Notes: generated from the letters alone by a model not told the origin. Shown: positions 1 through 9,549, counted from the stretch's first letter. The stretch: DNA of 64,000 nt from Nitrobacter sp. Nb-311A (GCF_000152905.1 NZ_CH672422.1:1-64000), one strand, 5' to 3'. A program made the numbers and translations.

Positions 1-1
1 G

Positions 2-1174
2 TTATGGGAACGCTGTTCGGTTTCATGCTGCGTTTCGGGGGCGCGGCTTGATCCTGTCGTCGCGCTCGCCGTTCTGGCGATTGCTGCGCCGGCGGCTGCG
101 CAGCAGCATGGGAGCCATCCGGCTGCGGCATCACCGGCGCAGCCATCATCGTCGGTGCCGGCGTCTTCACAAGCAACGTCATCGCAGGCATCGACGCCGG
201 CGCAGCCGTCCGCAAAGCCATCGTCCGCATCGCCGCCAACCTCGGTTGCGCCGGCGGTTCCGTCAGCGTCCGGCCCGGCTTCGGCGACATCGCCGCCTGC
301 GGCTGAAGCTGCGTCCGGGGAAGCTTCGCCGTCGTCGCCGCCCTCATCGGATGCGGCTGCCGCCACGTCTTCGGATGCGGCCGCGCCTCTGGATCAGTCC
401 GCTCCGGCGGCCGCGCCGTCGCCTGCGCCGAATGCTTCATCTTCCACGCTTCCGCAAGACCTGTCGCCGTGGGGGATGTTCATGCAGGCCGACATCATCG
501 TGAAGGCGGTGATGATCGGTCTGGCGTTTGCATCCTTGGTGACGTGGACGATCTGGCTGGCGCGGGGCGTGGAGCTTGCGGCGTCGCGGCGGCGGGCGCA
601 GAGCTGCCTGCGCAAGCTGGAGCGCGCCGGCACTCTGGCGGCGGCGCGCGCCGAGATCGCCGAGGGCTGGACCGGCAAGGGCCCGGTGTCGGATCTGATG
701 GAGGCGGCGGAGAACGAATGCAGGCGTTCGAACGATCTGTCCTCCGAGGGCATCAAGGAGCGGCTGGCGATCGCGCTGTCGCGGATCGAGGCCAAGGCGG
801 GGCGCGACATCGCCCGCGGCACCGGACTTCTGGCGACCATCGGGGCGACCGCGCCGTTCGTCGGGCTGTTCGGCACGGTGTGGGGCATCATGAACGCCTT
901 CATCGGCATCTCCCATTCCAAGACCACCAATCTTGCGGTGGTGGCGCCGGGCATCGCCGAGGCGTTGCTTGCGACCGCGCTCGGGCTGGTCGCCGCGATC
1001 CCGGCGGTGATTATCTACAACGTGTTCGCGCGGGCGCTTTCCAGCTACCGGGCGCTGCTGTCGGACGCCTCCGGCGAGATCATTCAGCACATCTCGCGCG
1101 ACCTCGAGCGCCAGGAGCGGGGGCTTGGCCCGTCCGTGGTGCCGCTGTCGCGCGGCCGCTCCGCCGCGGAGTGA
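2..1174 (+). CDS. exbB: TonB-system energiser ExbB, 5' end not in window
   Basis: Inner-membrane proton-channel subunit that with ExbD powers TonB-dependent outer-membrane uptake. The C-terminal two thirds carries the MotA/TolQ/ExbB fold: a membrane segment following SPWGMFMQADIIVKAV, then the helical pair around GLLATIGATAPFVGLFGTVW and IAEALLATALGLVAAIPAVI. A long Ala/Pro/Ser-rich periplasmic stretch precedes it, as in other alphaproteobacterial ExbB proteins. The frame is open to the window edge and encodes a signal-peptide-like segment (VVALAVLAIAAPAAAQ, about 56-103) with no ATG, GTG or TTG before it. The first in-frame start is GTG at 155, after that signal. The true start is therefore upstream, or a frame change near 45-50 links it to ATG 25 in another frame. 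exbD follows 6 bp downstream. Family certain, start unresolved. Confidence 0.88.
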   Translation, partial: LWERCSVSCCVSGARLDPVVALAVLAIAAPAAAQQHGSHPAAASPAQPSSSVPASSQATSSQASTPAQPSAKPSSASPPTSVAPAVPSASGPASATSPPAAEAASGEASPSSPPSSDAAAATSSDAAAPLDQSAPAAAPSPAPNASSSTLPQDLSPWGMFMQADIIVKAVMIGLAFASLVTWTIWLARGVELAASRRRAQSCLRKLERAGTLAAARAEIAEGWTGKGPVSDLMEAAENECRRSNDLSSEGIKERLAIALSRIEAKAGRDIARGTGLLATIGATAPFVGLFGTVWGIMNAFIGISHSKTTNLAVVAPGIAEALLATALGLVAAIPAVIIYNVFARALSSYRALLSDASGEIIQHISRDLERQERGLGPSVVPLSRGRSAAE

Positions 1175-1180
1175 TGCGCC

Positions 1181-1663
1181 ATGGGGGTATCGCTGAAGAA
1201 CCCGCAGGACGGCGGCATCGACGAGCTGAGCGAAATCAACGTCACGCCGTTCATCGACGTGATGCTGGTGCTGCTGATCATCTTCATGGTGGCGGCGCCG
1301 TTGTCGACGGTGGACGTCGCGGTCGACCTGCCGGTGTCGAACGCGCAGCCGCAGCCGCGTCCCGACAAGCCGGTGTTTTTGACGGTGAAGCAGGACCTGG
1401 GGCTGGCGCTCGGCAATGAGGAGGTGCCGCGCAACGCGCTTCAGGCGACGCTGGACCAGCAGACCGGCAATGACCGCGAGCAGCGGGTGTTCCTGCGCGC
1501 CGACGGGACGGTGGCCTACAGCGAGCTGATGAAGGTGATGAACCTGTTGCGCGAGGCCGGCTATCTCAAGATCGCGCTGGTCGGGCTTGAGGACACCGGA
1601 CAGGCGCAGGCGGGTGGCGTGGCCGCCGGTAGCAGCGTGCCGGCGGCGGCGTCGCAGCCATGA
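1181..1663 (+). CDS. exbD: Biopolymer transport protein ExbD
   Basis: Single-span inner-membrane partner of ExbB in the TonB energising complex. At 160 residues it is close to the usual length. The N-terminal cytoplasmic part reads ELSEINVTPFIDVMLVLLII, containing the conserved membrane Asp (D in PFIDVMLVLL) that carries protons. The periplasmic domain includes LFLRADGTVAYSELMKVM-type sequence near residues 102-120. The C-terminus is Ala/Gly-rich. ATG 1181 lies 6 bp after the exbB stop, and the stop overlaps the tonB start at 1660 (ATGA), so the three genes are one transcription unit with translational coupling. Confidence 0.95.
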   Translation: MGVSLKNPQDGGIDELSEINVTPFIDVMLVLLIIFMVAAPLSTVDVAVDLPVSNAQPQPRPDKPVFLTVKQDLGLALGNEEVPRNALQATLDQQTGNDREQRVFLRADGTVAYSELMKVMNLLREAGYLKIALVGLEDTGQAQAGGVAAGSSVPAAASQP

Positions 1664-2458
1664 GGATCGACTGGCGCGATCCGGACGGGCGGCCCGAGGG
1701 CGCGGTGACGAGGGCCGCGGCGCTGCGCTGGACCGCGGCCGGGCTTGCGGTGGTCGCGCTGCATGCCGGCGGCATCTGGCTGGCGCTGCACTGGCCGGCG
1801 CAGGCGGAGGCGCCGGGCGATCCGCCGGCCGCGATCATGATGGAGCTGGCGCCGCTGGCGGTGGCGCCCGAGGCGCCGCAGCAGGACATCGCGCCGGGGC
1901 CGCAGATGGTGGAGGCCGAGGAGCAGCCTGACGAACCGGACAAGCCGGTCGAGGAAAAGCCCGATCCGACGCCGCCGGAGGTGAAGGAGGCCGAGGTCAA
2001 GCTGCCGGAAACCCCGAAGGTGGAGAAGGCGGAGGTGGTGCTGCCGGCCAAGGTCGAGCCCAAGCCGAAACCGAAGCCGAAGAAGAAAAAGCAGAAGAAG
2101 GCGCCGCGCACCACCGCGCCGCAGAGTTCGCAGGCGCAGCGCGCCGATCGTGCGGCCGCGCGGCCGCGGGCATGGCGTCGTCGATGTCGCCGGCCTCGTG
2201 GAAGGGCGCCTTGATGGCGCATCTCAACCGCCACAAGCGCTTCCCTCCGGCGCCGGCGCCGGCGTCGCCACCGTCGCGTTCACCATCGACCGCTCCGGCC
2301 GGGTGCTGTCGGCGCGCCTGGTGCGCTCCGCCGGAGATGGTATGCTCGATGCCGAGGCGGTGTCGCTGCCGCGCCGCGCCAGCCCCGTCCCGGCTCCACC
2401 CCCCAACATCGGCGGCGGCTCCATCACCCTCGCCGTCCCAATCAGGTTCAACAGATAA
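1660..2458 (+). pseudogene. tonB: TonB energy transducer, broken by two frame changes
   Basis: TonB spans the periplasm and passes ExbBD energy to outer-membrane receptors. The first frame (from 1660) gives a membrane anchor (AGLAVVALHAGGIWLALHW) and a long Pro/Lys/Glu region ending in KPKPKPKKKKQKK. It then runs out of register at 2214. The C-terminal TonB domain continues in a second frame (SWKGALMAHLNRHKRFPP, about 2184-2250) and a third frame (VATVAFTIDRSGRVLSARLV onward, to TAA 2456-2458). The first break lies in a GC-rich repeat at about 2151-2170 (two overlapping GCGGCCGC) and the second in GGCGCC repeats at about 2248-2268. Both move the frame by -1. Either real decay or base-calling errors in these runs could explain it. 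Confidence 0.8.
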
Positions 2459-3030
2459 TGTCAGAAAGTCTTATGCGAACACGCCTGCTCACCCTTGCCG
2501 CCGCGATCGCAATCGCAACCATGACCGCGGCCCAGGCCCAGAAACCGGCCGTGCAGCAGCCGGCCACATCAGCGGCAACGCTGCCCAACGGAGCCTCGTC
2601 GGTGAACGAAACCTTCGGCGACTGGACCGTCGATTGCCGGATCATCGAGCGGCGCAAGCAGTGCTTGTTGTCGCAGGCGCAGGGCAACAAGGAGACCGGC
2701 CGGCGGGTCTACGCCATCGAGCTGAACCCTCCCGCGGGGGGCAAGACCGAGGGCACCATCCTGATGCCGTTCGGGCTCAATCTCGATGCCGGCGCGGTGC
2801 TCAAGCTCGATGACAAGGACCTCGGCAAGGGACTGCGCTTCTCCACCTGCGTGCCGCAGGGCTGCCTGCTGCCCGTGAGCTTCCCGGCCGCGGCCACGGA
2901 CGCCATGCGTAAAGGCAAGAAACTCGTGGTCGCCTCGCTCAATCTGTCCAACGGCGAAGCGGTTACGTTCAATGTGTCGCTCAACGGCTTCGGTCCTGCG
3001 CTGGCGCGCACGGGCGAACTCGCGAAATAG
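2458..3030 (+). CDS. Invasion-associated locus B (IalB) family protein
   Basis: Secreted protein of the IalB family, which is widespread in Rhizobiales. The namesake in Bartonella is linked to erythrocyte entry, but the role in free-living members is unknown. It has a signal peptide (RLLTLAAAIAIATMTAAQAQ), then the family core FGDWTVDCRIIERRKQCLLS, and a later pair of cysteines in FSTCVPQGCLLPVSF, so disulphides are likely. ATG 2458 overlaps the tonB stop (TAATG). ATG 2473 gives a more typical signal peptide (MRTRLL...) and may be the true start. Grouping with exbB-exbD-tonB is seen in related genomes, but a functional link is not established. Confidence 0.87.
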   Translation: MSESLMRTRLLTLAAAIAIATMTAAQAQKPAVQQPATSAATLPNGASSVNETFGDWTVDCRIIERRKQCLLSQAQGNKETGRRVYAIELNPPAGGKTEGTILMPFGLNLDAGAVLKLDDKDLGKGLRFSTCVPQGCLLPVSFPAAATDAMRKGKKLVVASLNLSNGEAVTFNVSLNGFGPALARTGELAK

Positions 3031-3138
3031 CGGCGTCAGAGAGAACCGATGGTCGGTAAAATCATGCTCAATCGAAAGACAGACCAGGATCAGTGCAACG
3101 CAGTTGAGTCAAACATCCACCATATCAGGAGATTGCCC

Positions 3139-3636
3139 ATGCTGACGCTGGTTAAGGATGATCTCTCCGTCCAACAGGATTCGCAGCCGCCGGAACGACG
3201 GTCAAGATCGACGCCGCGCGAGAGCAACTATAACCGCCGCCGCTTCCTCGGCTGGCTGCGCGACGAGGTGGCGATCCTGCGCGCGCTCGGCATGGATCAT
3301 CGCCGCATCGCCGCGCAACTCGACATCGAGGAGCACGACGTGCGGGCCTTCTGTCCGAAACCGAAGGTCCTGCGCCGTAATCTTTCCCGTCGCGCCATCG
3401 ATGCGCTCCTCCATGGCCGCCACGCCTCGCTCGGCGGCAGGACCGTCGCCAGGCGCAGCCGCCATCTCGTCGAAATCGCCAGCGCCTACACCTGGGACGA
3501 ACTCATGGCCGAGCCGGGGGTCGGATCCGTTACCGCAAACCAGATCCGGCTCTGGCTCGAGGAGCGGGGCAAGATACTCAAGAAATCGGAAACCGGTGAT
3601 CGGCAGGCGCTTCGGAGTATCGGCAGGTCTGCCTGA
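3139..3636 (+). CDS. Hypothetical protein with HTH-like and helix-hairpin-helix-like segments
   Basis: No confident family. From ATG 3139 the protein is 165 residues. This start has an AGGAG at 3127-3131, seven bases upstream; an in-frame ATG at 3049 has no comparable site. A helix-turn-helix-like stretch (LGMDHRRIAAQLDIEEHDV) lies near residues 53-71. The C-terminal part (LSRRAIDALLHGR, then AEPGVGSVTANQIRLWLEER) resembles a helix-hairpin-helix or the DNA-binding domain of RNA polymerase alpha. The charge is strongly basic. A nucleoid- or promoter-binding role is inference only. The gene stands alone, with nitroreductase convergent downstream. Confidence 0.7.
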   Translation: MLTLVKDDLSVQQDSQPPERRSRSTPRESNYNRRRFLGWLRDEVAILRALGMDHRRIAAQLDIEEHDVRAFCPKPKVLRRNLSRRAIDALLHGRHASLGGRTVARRSRHLVEIASAYTWDELMAEPGVGSVTANQIRLWLEERGKILKKSETGDRQALRSIGRSA

Positions 3637-3784
3637 TCCAATATTTGTAAAACCTGTTGCCGCTATAAGACGCGAATGCTCGAAGCTTATCTTTCCACTA
3701 TCGTATTTTCGAGCGACGCCTCTCTTCGGGCTTGCCCCGAAAATGGATGACCTGCTCGCGTAAAGAAACGCGTTAAATCAATCA

Positions 3785-3825
3785 TAGAGCCCGGCTTCTG
3801 ATTCAATCAGAAAAGTCTCTAGAAT
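3785..3825. repeat. Half copy of dispersed palindromic element
   Basis: Contains a perfect inverted repeat TTCTGATT-C-AATCAGAA at 3796-3812. The same GATTGAATCAGA-type core occurs near 21684 and 50849, each time upstream of the ACCGGT palindrome. Here only the first half is present, touching the 3' end of the nitroreductase gene. Confidence 0.5.
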
Positions 3826-4382
3826 CGCGAGACGATATCCGACAGGGCTGGACGAGGCCGGTCCTTGCTGGGCGTGGTCGGGGTGCCGATATGGATAAAG
3901 CCCGCGAATCTTTCGTCCGGCTTTAACCCGAAGCCGTCGAGTACGTCGCGATCGTAGGCAAACCAACCGGTCAGCCAGTTAGCGCCGTAGCCAAGCGCGG
4001 CGGCGGCATTGACGATACTCATGGCGCTGGCGCCTGCCGACAGCACCTGCTCCCACGATGGCACTTTCGGGTGCGGCTTGATGCAACTCACCACGCCGAT
4101 CACCAGCGGCGCGTCCATCAGCTGGCGCTTTTCGATTTCGATCTCTTCCTGCGGCGCGGACGGGTTTTTGCGTGCGTAGACACGAGCGATGACGTCGCCG
4201 GCGCGTGCGCGTCCGTCGCCTTCGAACACAATGAACCGCCACGGTGCGAGCTTGCCATGATCGGGCACGCGCGCGCCGATCGTGAGGATGGTCTCAATAT
4301 CGGCAGACGAGGGACCGGGACCGCTCATCTCTCGCGGCTTGACCGAGCGGCGGGTACGCAGGAAATCGATAATATCGGACAT
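3819..4382 (-). CDS. Nitroreductase family protein
   Basis: FMN-dependent oxidoreductase of the nitroreductase superfamily; the physiological substrate cannot be read from sequence. The N-terminus DFLRTRRSVKPREMSGP has the Arg-Arg-Ser phosphate-binding motif for FMN. ARVPDHGKLAPWRFIVFEGD follows, and LGYGANWLTGWFAYD gives the second flavin-binding region. At 187 residues it is a short, YdjA-like member of the family. The start at 4382 is ATG. It lies downstream of thrS on the same strand with a 146 bp gap and may be co-transcribed with it. Confidence 0.88.
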   Translation of the reverse strand: MSDIIDFLRTRRSVKPREMSGPGPSSADIETILTIGARVPDHGKLAPWRFIVFEGDGRARAGDVIARVYARKNPSAPQEEIEIEKRQLMDAPLVIGVVSCIKPHPKVPSWEQVLSAGASAMSIVNAAAALGYGANWLTGWFAYDRDVLDGFGLKPDERFAGFIHIGTPTTPSKDRPRPALSDIVSRF

Positions 4383-4528
4383 AAGTGCTCTCGTTGAACT
4401 TGCCGCCGCCTGCTTGGCTTGTACAAGTGGCGACGCGATTGTGATCGATCGATTTGCGGGTAGGCGCGATGGACCGAGCTTGCTGGCGCGTAACTGAAAT
4501 GTCCCTTCCTTCGTAATCCGAGCCGCTC

Positions 4529-6568
4529 CTACGCTATTTTTCCGCGTCTGATATCCGGCGGTATGGCTTCCTCCACGAGCGCGGCAATGGCCTCGCCGGT
4601 TGGCATCACCTTCTGGCCGTCGCTACCCAAACGGCGGATGGACACCGATTCGGTTTCGGCCTCCTTCTTGCCGACGACGAGCAAAGCAGGGATTTTCGCC
4701 AGCGAATGCTCGCGCACCTTGTAGTTGATCTTCTCGTTGCGCAAATCCAGTTCGACGCGAAGGCCGGCACGCCGCGCGGCGCTAGCGACCGCTTTGGCGT
4801 ATTCATCGCCATCCGACGTGATGGTGGTGACGACCGCCTGCACCGGCGCGAGCCAGAGCGGAAAGTGGCCGGCAAAGTGCTCGATCAGGATGCCGATGAA
4901 ACGTTCGATCGATCCGCAGATCGCGCGATGCACCATCACCGGCGCTTTCTTGCCGCCGTCCGCGTCGATGTAGAAGGCGCCGAACCGTTCCGGCAGATTG
5001 AAGTCCACTTGCGTTGTGCCGCATTGCCAGTCGCGGCCGATGGCGTCGCGCAAAACATACTCGAACTTGGGTCCGTAGAACGCACCCTCGCCGGGATTGA
5101 TCTCGGTCTTGATGCGATTGTTCGATGCCGCGATGCGCTTGAGGACATCAGCCATCACCGCTTCGGCGTGGTCCCACGCCGCGTCCGAGCCCACCCGCTT
5201 TTCAGGACGTGTCGAGAGCTTCACCGTCAGCTCACCGTCGAAGCCGAAATCGGCATAGGTCGACAAGATCAGCTCGTTGATCTTGAGGCATTCGTCGGCG
5301 AGCTGCTCCTCGGTACAGAAAACATGTGCGTCGTCCTGGGTGAAGCCGCGCACGCGCATCAGGCCGTGCATTGCACCCGACGGCTCGTAGCGATGCACGA
5401 CGCCGAATTCGGCGAGCCGCAGCGGCAGGTCGCGGTAGCTTTTAAGTCCGTGCTTGAAGAGCTGAACGTGGCCGGGACAGTTCATCGGCTTGATTGTGAA
5501 CCATCGCTTGTCCTCGGCCTCGTCCCCAGCCGACTGCGCCGCGAACATGTTCTCGCGGTACCATTCCCAGTGGCCCGAAGTTTCCCACAGCGCCTTGTCG
5601 AGCATCTGCGGTGCATTGACCTCGTCATAATCTTCCGCGAGCCGCCGTCGCATATACGCGATCACGGCCTGGAAAATGGTCCAGCCCTTGGCGTGCCAGA
5701 ACACCACGCCCGGACCTTCTTCCTGGAAGTGAAACAGGTCCAGTTCGCGGCCGAGCTTTCGGTGGTCACGCTTCTCGGCTTCCTCGATCTGCTTGAGATA
5801 GGCGTCAAGGTCCGCCTGGTTTGCAAAGGCGGTGCCGTAGATACGCGTCAGCATGGGGTTGTTGCTGTCGCCGCGCCAGTAAGCTCCAGCCACCTTCATC
5901 AGCTTGAATGCGTTGCCGATCTTGCCGGTGGAGGTCATGTGCGGTCCGCGGCAGAGATCGAACCAGTCGCCCTGGTAGTAGATCTTGATCGGTTCATTGC
6001 CCGGGATGGCGTCAACGAGTTCGACCTTGAAGGTCTCGCCCTTGTCGCGGAAGACCTGCTTGGTCTTCTCGCGATCCCAGACATCCTTGGTGAAAGGCTT
6101 GTCGCGCGCGATGATCTCGCGCATCTTCTTCTCGATCGCGGCGAAATCCTCGACCGAGAACGGCTCGTTGCGGAAGAAGTCGTAATAGAAGCCGTTCTCG
6201 ATCACCGGGCCGATGGTGACCTGCGTGCCCGGCCACAACGTTTGCACGGCTTCCGCCAGCACATGCGCGGCGTCATGACGGATCAGTTCCAGTGCGCGCG
6301 GGTCGTCGCGACTGATGAATTCAATTCCGGCATCCCGTTCGATCGGGTCGGCAAGGTCGCTGACGACGCCGTCGAGCGCCATTGCGACAGTTCGCTTGGC
6401 TAGCGACGGCGAGATTCCCTTGGCGATTTCGGCGCCTGTGGTGCTTTTAGGGAACTCGCGTTGTGCGCCGTCGGGGAAGGTGAGGGTGATGTTGTCGGCG
6501 GGCGGGACGGGCTTCAGGTTAGCGAGGCCGTAGCGGAATCCCGATGCGGATTCGTTATCGTCAGACAT
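4529..6568 (-). CDS. thrS: Threonyl-tRNA synthetase
   Basis: Class II synthetase that charges tRNA-Thr. Domains in order: a 25-residue N-terminal extension, the TGS domain starting [15 protein letters not shown], the editing domain with its H-x3-H ([13 protein letters not shown]), the catalytic core with [15 protein letters not shown] (zinc Cys) and [20 protein letters not shown] (motif 2), and the anticodon-binding domain from [13 protein letters not shown]. Length is 679 residues against about 640 in E. coli, the difference lying mainly at the N-terminus. Start ATG 6568. The nitroreductase gene follows. Confidence 0.98.
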   Translation of the reverse strand: MSDDNESASGFRYGLANLKPVPPADNITLTFPDGAQREFPKSTTGAEIAKGISPSLAKRTVAMALDGVVSDLADPIERDAGIEFISRDDPRALELIRHDAAHVLAEAVQTLWPGTQVTIGPVIENGFYYDFFRNEPFSVEDFAAIEKKMREIIARDKPFTKDVWDREKTKQVFRDKGETFKVELVDAIPGNEPIKIYYQGDWFDLCRGPHMTSTGKIGNAFKLMKVAGAYWRGDSNNPMLTRIYGTAFANQADLDAYLKQIEEAEKRDHRKLGRELDLFHFQEEGPGVVFWHAKGWTIFQAVIAYMRRRLAEDYDEVNAPQMLDKALWETSGHWEWYRENMFAAQSAGDEAEDKRWFTIKPMNCPGHVQLFKHGLKSYRDLPLRLAEFGVVHRYEPSGAMHGLMRVRGFTQDDAHVFCTEEQLADECLKINELILSTYADFGFDGELTVKLSTRPEKRVGSDAAWDHAEAVMADVLKRIAASNNRIKTEINPGEGAFYGPKFEYVLRDAIGRDWQCGTTQVDFNLPERFGAFYIDADGGKKAPVMVHRAICGSIERFIGILIEHFAGHFPLWLAPVQAVVTTITSDGDEYAKAVASAARRAGLRVELDLRNEKINYKVREHSLAKIPALLVVGKKEAETESVSIRRLGSDGQKVMPTGEAIAALVEEAIPPDIRRGKIA

Positions 6569-6913
6569 CTCTTATTTCTCCTATGGCTCACTCCTGCGAA
6601 CGAGCGCAGGTAAGCGGGATGCTGCGGTATAGCAGCCGATTTGCGGCATGCAACCGGTGAAAGCCGTAGCCGCCGGGTCATCCCGGAGGGAAAGCGGGTT
6701 TTGTCGCCGGTCAGCGCGCCCGATCATGGGCCGGAGGATGGTCGTCCGCCTCGTCCATCCGCGGAAGCCAGATCGCGCGCCGGGTCTCAGTCGGGCCCCC
6801 GGTTGCCAATCCGGCGGGACTCCTGAGTATCATGACCGCGGCAACAGTTTCGTCAGCACCGGAATCTCCTTATACATCCGCTTTACAATGCAGCAATCTC
6901 CGGAGCATTTGCG
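6569..6913. other. Divergent intergenic region thrS / ArsC-like gene
   Basis: 345 bp holding the promoters of both neighbours. I see no convincing riboswitch, T-box or tRNA-like structure and no coding frame with a ribosome site. A GC-rich stretch with several short inverted repeats lies at 6670-6830. Confidence 0.5.
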
Positions 6914-7276
6914 TTGACCAATACCATCTACGGCATCAAGAACTGCGATACCATGAAGAAGGCGCGCGCGTGGTTGGATGGCTACGGCATCGCTTATGAC
7001 TTTCATGACTACAAAACCGCTGGCGTCGATCGCGCCCGCCTCAAGGGATGGGTTGCAAAACTCGGCTGGGAAGCATTGCTCAACCGCGCCGGCACCACGT
7101 TTCGCAAATTGCCGGAGGCGGACAAGTCGGGATTGACGGAAGCCCGCGCATTGGCGCTGATGATTGAACAGCCCTCGATGATCAAACGCCCGGTGCTTGA
7201 GGTAGGCGACAAGCTTCTCGTCGGCTTCAAGCCGGAGATCTATGAAAAAGAACTTCGGTTGCCGAAAACGAAGTGA
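6914..7276 (+). CDS. ArsC/Spx-family reductase-like protein (YffB type)
   Basis: Small thioredoxin-fold protein of the ArsC/Spx superfamily. It carries IKNCDTMKKARAWLDGYGI with one Cys at the ArsC active-site position, followed by YDFHDYKTAGVD and RPVLEVGDKLLVGFKPE, matching the YffB subgroup. True arsenate reduction is unlikely to be its main role; YffB-type proteins are usually described as possible glutathione-dependent reductases. Translation probably starts at TTG 6914, with CCGGAG at 6899-6904 about nine bases upstream; no in-frame ATG fits. 120 residues, monocistronic. Confidence 0.82.
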   Translation: MTNTIYGIKNCDTMKKARAWLDGYGIAYDFHDYKTAGVDRARLKGWVAKLGWEALLNRAGTTFRKLPEADKSGLTEARALALMIEQPSMIKRPVLEVGDKLLVGFKPEIYEKELRLPKTK

Positions 7277-7559
7277 AAGCGCTGCCTCGATTGATTTCGT
7301 CACGGCGCCCGTCTCAGTCGGTCACGGGAATCCGGCGCCCGATTTTCGTTGTCTGCATGGCCATCGTGGCATGTCATCGAAATTACTCATGATTTTCAAG
7401 CGACCGTTGTGAATCCGTCATCCCGGCGGAGGCCCCACAAACCGGTGGATGATCCCCTTGGTTGCGATGCTGATTGTCCACCCCCTGCCGGAAATGGTTT
7501 ATGACATCCCCGCGGCCGGGACTGGCGGCCCGGTTCTTGTCTGCAAAGTGGATGCTGCG

Positions 7560-8204
7560 ATGCTGCGTTTGTTCCGGTCCTTTCTGCCGAAAGAGGAGCG
7601 CTTTTTTCATCTGTTTGCCCGCCATTCGCAAACCGTCATGCAGGGGGCTGAAGCGCTTCAGGGAATGCTGAAGGGCGGGGAAGAAACGCCGTTTTTTTGC
7701 CAGCGGGTCAGCCAGCTTGAAAACGATGCCGACGGCATCACGCGCGAGGTGCTGACGGCGGTTCGGCGCACCTTCATCACGCCCTTCGACCGCGTCGACA
7801 TCAAGAACCTGATCACATCGATGGACGACGCCATCGACCAGATGCAACAGACCGCGAAGGCGGTGGTGCTGTTCGAGGTGCGCAGCTTTGAGCCGCCGAT
7901 GCGCGAGATCGGCACGCTGATCGTGGAATGCGCCAATCTGGTCCATCGCGCGCTGCCATTGCTGGAGTCGATCAGCAACAACGTCGCGATGCTGATGGCG
8001 ATTACCGAGGAACTGGGCAAGCTGGAAGGCCGCGTCGATGATCTGCACGATATCGGCCTGAAAGAGCTTTTTCTGAAGCACCGCAACGCCAATGCCATGG
8101 ACTTCATTGTCGGTGTCGAGATCTACGATCATCTGGAGAAGGTCGCCGACCGCTTCGATGACGTCGCCAACGAGATCAGTAGCATCGTCATCGAGCAGGT
8201 ATAG
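7560..8204 (+). CDS. PhoU-like DUF47 phosphate transport regulator
   Basis: Cytoplasmic all-helical protein of the DUF47/TIGR00153 family, normally encoded immediately before a Pit-type phosphate transporter and thought to modulate it. Family start MLRLFRSFLPKEERFFHLFA fits ATG 7560. The same frame is open upstream to 7449, but that extension has no family resemblance. Later blocks include DADGITREVLTAVRRTFITP and IYDHLEKVADRFDDVANE, which carry the acidic metal-binding helices. 214 residues. The Pit gene begins 14 bp downstream, so they form an operon. Confidence 0.9.
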   Translation: MLRLFRSFLPKEERFFHLFARHSQTVMQGAEALQGMLKGGEETPFFCQRVSQLENDADGITREVLTAVRRTFITPFDRVDIKNLITSMDDAIDQMQQTAKAVVLFEVRSFEPPMREIGTLIVECANLVHRALPLLESISNNVAMLMAITEELGKLEGRVDDLHDIGLKELFLKHRNANAMDFIVGVEIYDHLEKVADRFDDVANEISSIVIEQV

Positions 8205-8218
8205 GGCAGGGCCGCGCC

Positions 8219-9220
8219 GTGGACTCCATTGGTCTTTCGGTCCTTGTTGGCCTGATCGCCGTCGCGCTGCTGTTCGATTTCCTGAACGGACTGCACGACG
8301 CCGCGAATTCGATCGCGACCATCGTCTCCACCCGAGTGCTGCGACCGCAATACGCGGTGTTCTGGGCTGCCTTTTTCAACTTTACCGCCTTCCTGGTATT
8401 CGGCCTGCACGTCGCCAATACCATCGGCACCGGAATCATAGATCCGAACGTGATTGACGCACAGGTGATCTTCGCTGCGCTGGTTGGCGCCATTGTCTGG
8501 AACGTGGTCACCTGGGGACTCGGGATTCCGTCAAGCAGCTCGCACGCCTTGATCGGCGGGCTGGTCGGCGGCGGCATCGCCAAGGCCGGCCTCTCGGCGG
8601 CGGTCTGGAGCGGTCTGTCGAAGACTTTGCTGGCGATCGTATTGTCGCCGCTGGTTGGCTTTCTGCTGGCCCTCGTGCTGGTCGCCATCGTCTCCTGGCT
8701 GTCGGTACGCTCGACGCCGTTCGCGGTCGATCGCGCCTTCCGCATTTTGCAGTTTTTTTCGGCCTCGCTTTATTCGTTGGGCCATGGCGGTAATGACGCG
8801 CAAAAGACCATGGGCATCATTGCCGTGCTGCTGTTTTCGCAGGGCTATCTCGGCAGCGAATTCAGCGTGCCGTTTTGGGTGGTGCTCTCCTGTCAGGCCG
8901 CAATGGCGCTGGGGACCCTGATGGGCGGCTGGCGGATCGTGCGGACAATGGGTCTTCGCATCACAAAGCTGACGCCGATGCAGGGCTTTTGCGCGGAGAC
9001 CGGCGGCGCGGCGACACTATTCATGGCGACGTTTCTCGGCGTCCCGGTATCGACGACCCACACCATCACCGGTTCCATCGTAGGTGTCGGCGCGGCGCGG
9101 CGGTTGTCTGCGGTGCGCTGGAACGTTGCAAGTTCTATCGTCTATGCATGGGTTATCACCATTCCCGCATCAGCGATCGTCGCCGCGCTGGCCTATTGGG
9201 CGGTGGCGCTCGTCAAGTAA
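8219..9220 (+). CDS. pit: Low-affinity inorganic phosphate transporter, PiT family
   Basis: Integral membrane cation-coupled phosphate permease. Both halves carry the PiT signature: [20 protein letters not shown] near the N-terminus and [19 protein letters not shown] in the second half, plus [19 protein letters not shown] near the C-terminus. Multiple hydrophobic spans cover the 333 residues. Start is GTG 8219 with an AGGGCAGGG upstream. It follows the DUF47 gene in an operon. Its 3' end overlaps the convergent sugE gene by 8 bp. Confidence 0.95.
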   Translation: MDSIGLSVLVGLIAVALLFDFLNGLHDAANSIATIVSTRVLRPQYAVFWAAFFNFTAFLVFGLHVANTIGTGIIDPNVIDAQVIFAALVGAIVWNVVTWGLGIPSSSSHALIGGLVGGGIAKAGLSAAVWSGLSKTLLAIVLSPLVGFLLALVLVAIVSWLSVRSTPFAVDRAFRILQFFSASLYSLGHGGNDAQKTMGIIAVLLFSQGYLGSEFSVPFWVVLSCQAAMALGTLMGGWRIVRTMGLRITKLTPMQGFCAETGGAATLFMATFLGVPVSTTHTITGSIVGVGAARRLSAVRWNVASSIVYAWVITIPASAIVAALAYWAVALVK

Positions 9221-9527
9221 CGAGCTTTAGTCCGGCAATGCCGGCGACGATGAGACCGATGCAGGCGAGCCGCGCCATCGTGGCCGGATCGCCGAACAGC
9301 ACGATGCCGAGGATCGCGGTTCCGACTGCGCCGATGCCGGTCCAGACTGCATAGGCAGTGCCGATCGGAAGTGTCTTGAGGGCCAGCCCGAGCAACCCCA
9401 TGCTGATCGCCATGGCCGTCAATGTCAGCACCGATGGCACCAGTCGCGTGAGTCCTTCAGTGTATTTGAGCCCGATCGCCCAGCCAACTTCCATCAATCC
9501 GGCGAGAAAAAGAATGAACCAGGCCAT
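9213..9527 (-). CDS. sugE: SMR-family exporter, SugE/Gdx type (guanidinium exporter)
   Basis: Four-helix, 104-residue small multidrug resistance protein. It begins [20 protein letters not shown] with the essential membrane Glu13, and includes [20 protein letters not shown]. The sequence matches the SugE/Gdx branch, whose studied members export guanidinium by proton antiport rather than broad drugs. ATG 9527 is preceded by GGGAGG (9531-9536). The start is supported by that site and by family length; the frame is open further upstream but that part is the leader. A guanidine-II riboswitch lies in the leader and fixes the likely substrate. Convergent with pit. Confidence 0.93.
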   Translation of the reverse strand: MAWFILFLAGLMEVGWAIGLKYTEGLTRLVPSVLTLTAMAISMGLLGLALKTLPIGTAYAVWTGIGAVGTAILGIVLFGDPATMARLACIGLIVAGIAGLKLVT

Positions 9528-9549
9528 ATGGCCCTCCCAGATCGTGAAG

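Noticed and set aside
48-503. Arg-rich 151-residue frame overlapping exbB
   Set aside because: Shadow of the Ala/Pro-rich exbB region in another frame; composition is not protein-like.
4706-6403. 565-residue plus-strand frame opposite thrS
   Set aside because: High-GC antisense shadow of thrS; no ribosome site and no family resemblance.
7365-7390. TGTCAT-like sequence as a Pho box before the DUF47/Pit genes
   Set aside because: Only one half-site resembles the consensus; the second half does not match.
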